A stretch of DNA of 64,000 nt from Stenotrophomonas sp. 169. Lineage in GTDB: Bacteria; Pseudomonadota; Gammaproteobacteria; Xanthomonadales; Xanthomonadaceae. The stretch covers positions 248,001-312,000 of the forward strand of contig NZ_CP061204.1 in assembly GCF_014621775.1 (NCBI RefSeq), read 5' to 3'. Of this stretch, positions 63,473 through 64,000 are shown in pieces (the stretch's first letter is position 1; each line of letters starts with the position of its first letter). The position numbers were made by a program, and so were the translations under genes. The notes under the pieces were generated by a model. It worked only from the letters and a program-made list of their open reading frames with translations. It did not search any database and was not told where the DNA came from.

Positions 63473-63907
63473 TTACTCCAGCAGGTCCAGATACTGCTGC
63501 AGCTGGTCGGCGCGCGCGCTCAGGCGGCGCATCTGCGCATCGCTGCCCTGCAGGTTGCCGGCCTGGGTGCTGTCCTGCACGTATGTCTCCAGCTCGGCAT
63601 CGCGGTCACGCGATTGCAGCCACGCACGCTGGGCTGCGGTGAGGGCCGCCTTTCCGCTTGCGTCCAGCTTTGCCTGCAGCGCTCTGTAGACGCGGTTGAG
63701 GCGCTGGTCCTGGCGGGTGGTTTCTGCGGAAATGCACGCAGCCTGCACGATGGCGCCCTGGGCGCGCTGCTGGCAGGTCGTGAAAGTGGGGCTGATGCCC
63801 TTCGCCGGGGTGGCCGGAACAGGCGACAAGGCGAGCGCGGCGCTGCTGGCCAGCAAGGCGCTGAGCAGCGTGATCGAACGACAGAACGGCTTCTGCAACA
63901 GCTGCAT
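63473..63907 (-). CDS. LprI-like (DUF1311) secreted protein
   Basis: The 144-residue protein has a signal peptide (about residues 1-27, ending SAALALSP). The mature part fits the lysozyme-inhibitor LprI/DUF1311 pattern: two cysteines (TCQQRAQG and QAACISAE), LNRVYRALQAKLD and LTAAQRAWLQSRD. Such proteins are periplasmic; LprI of mycobacteria inhibits lysozyme. A TATACT box about 30 bases upstream may be its promoter. It is followed directly by the pseudogene remnant. Confidence 0.82.
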   Translation of the reverse strand: MQLLQKPFCRSITLLSALLASSAALALSPVPATPAKGISPTFTTCQQRAQGAIVQAACISAETTRQDQRLNRVYRALQAKLDASGKAALTAAQRAWLQSRDRDAELETYVQDSTQAGNLQGSDAQMRRLSARADQLQQYLDLLE

Positions 63908-64000
63908 GCGCTACTCCACGATCATGGGGCGTGGAGTATACGAAGCGGTTGCTGACAGGCGCGTTAGACCCGACCCGGACACCCGTGCACACGGCCGGGC

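Overview
The window looks like chromosomal DNA of a Stenotrophomonas-type member of the Xanthomonadaceae. It is GC-rich and densely coded. It carries dozens of short palindromes that begin with GTAG (the SMAG-type REP elements described for Stenotrophomonas maltophilia), and its gene families (ZapE, DUF2059, LprI-like, YnfM-like MFS, aceBA next to a LysR gene) fit that family. No rRNA, tRNA, prophage, CRISPR array or complete insertion sequence was seen.

Layout. 1-9.5 kb: housekeeping and envelope genes (DUF2059 protein, ArfB ribosome rescue, acyltransferase, M3 lipoprotein peptidase, a degenerate type II dehydroquinase, a second signal peptidase I, MFS exporter, two LysR regulators). 9.6-12.6 kb: glyoxylate shunt aceB-aceA. 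12.8-18.0 kb: the most unusual block. A cNMP-binding diguanylate cyclase gene sits 7 bp upstream of a membrane class III nucleotidyl cyclase/TPR gene. These are followed by a small NHLP-leader-like peptide gene on the other strand and a SagB-like flavin dehydrogenase, together resembling a RiPP (modified peptide) cassette tied to cyclic-nucleotide signalling. 18.0-23.6 kb: leucine/isovalerate catabolism (liuA-liuB-liuD) with a divergent TetR gene. 23.9-28.8 kb: cytochrome c, secreted nuclease, DMT transporter, hydrolase and zapE, ending in a perfect 36-bp inverted repeat. 29-33 kb: nrdA-nrdB behind a cobalamin riboswitch. 33-41 kb: a circularly permuted, Tat-exported D-amino-acid-oxidase-like protein, thioesterase, sirtuin, old yellow enzyme, LysR/DUF2798 pair, thioredoxin-like protein, purU and pncA.

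41.3-44.1 kb: metE behind a clear cobalamin riboswitch. 44.2-53.7 kb: a secreted protein, then an ECF sigma/anti-sigma pair heading a tightly overlapped set of lipid genes (desaturase, flavin oxidoreductase, DUF1365, two cyclopropane-synthase-like methyltransferases, DUF2878, DUF1295, lipocalin). This looks like a stress-induced fatty-acid remodelling operon. 53.9-55.8 kb: a large patatin-like phospholipase. 56.0-63.0 kb: valine catabolism (mmsA, acyl-CoA dehydrogenase, enoyl-CoA hydratase, hydroxyisobutyryl-CoA hydrolase, mmsB) with a divergent short-chain fatty-acyl regulator. 63.0-63.9 kb: a frameshifted gene remnant and an LprI-like protein.

Themes. Branched-chain amino acid catabolism (liu and mms) and the glyoxylate shunt both process acyl-CoA or C2 carbon. 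Two B12-independent enzymes (MetE and class I RNR) each have a B12 riboswitch, implying that the genome also encodes B12-dependent counterparts. Several genes have a -10-like hexamer 6-7 bases before the ATG, the arrangement expected for leaderless mRNAs. All functional statements come from reading motifs by eye; no database search was run.
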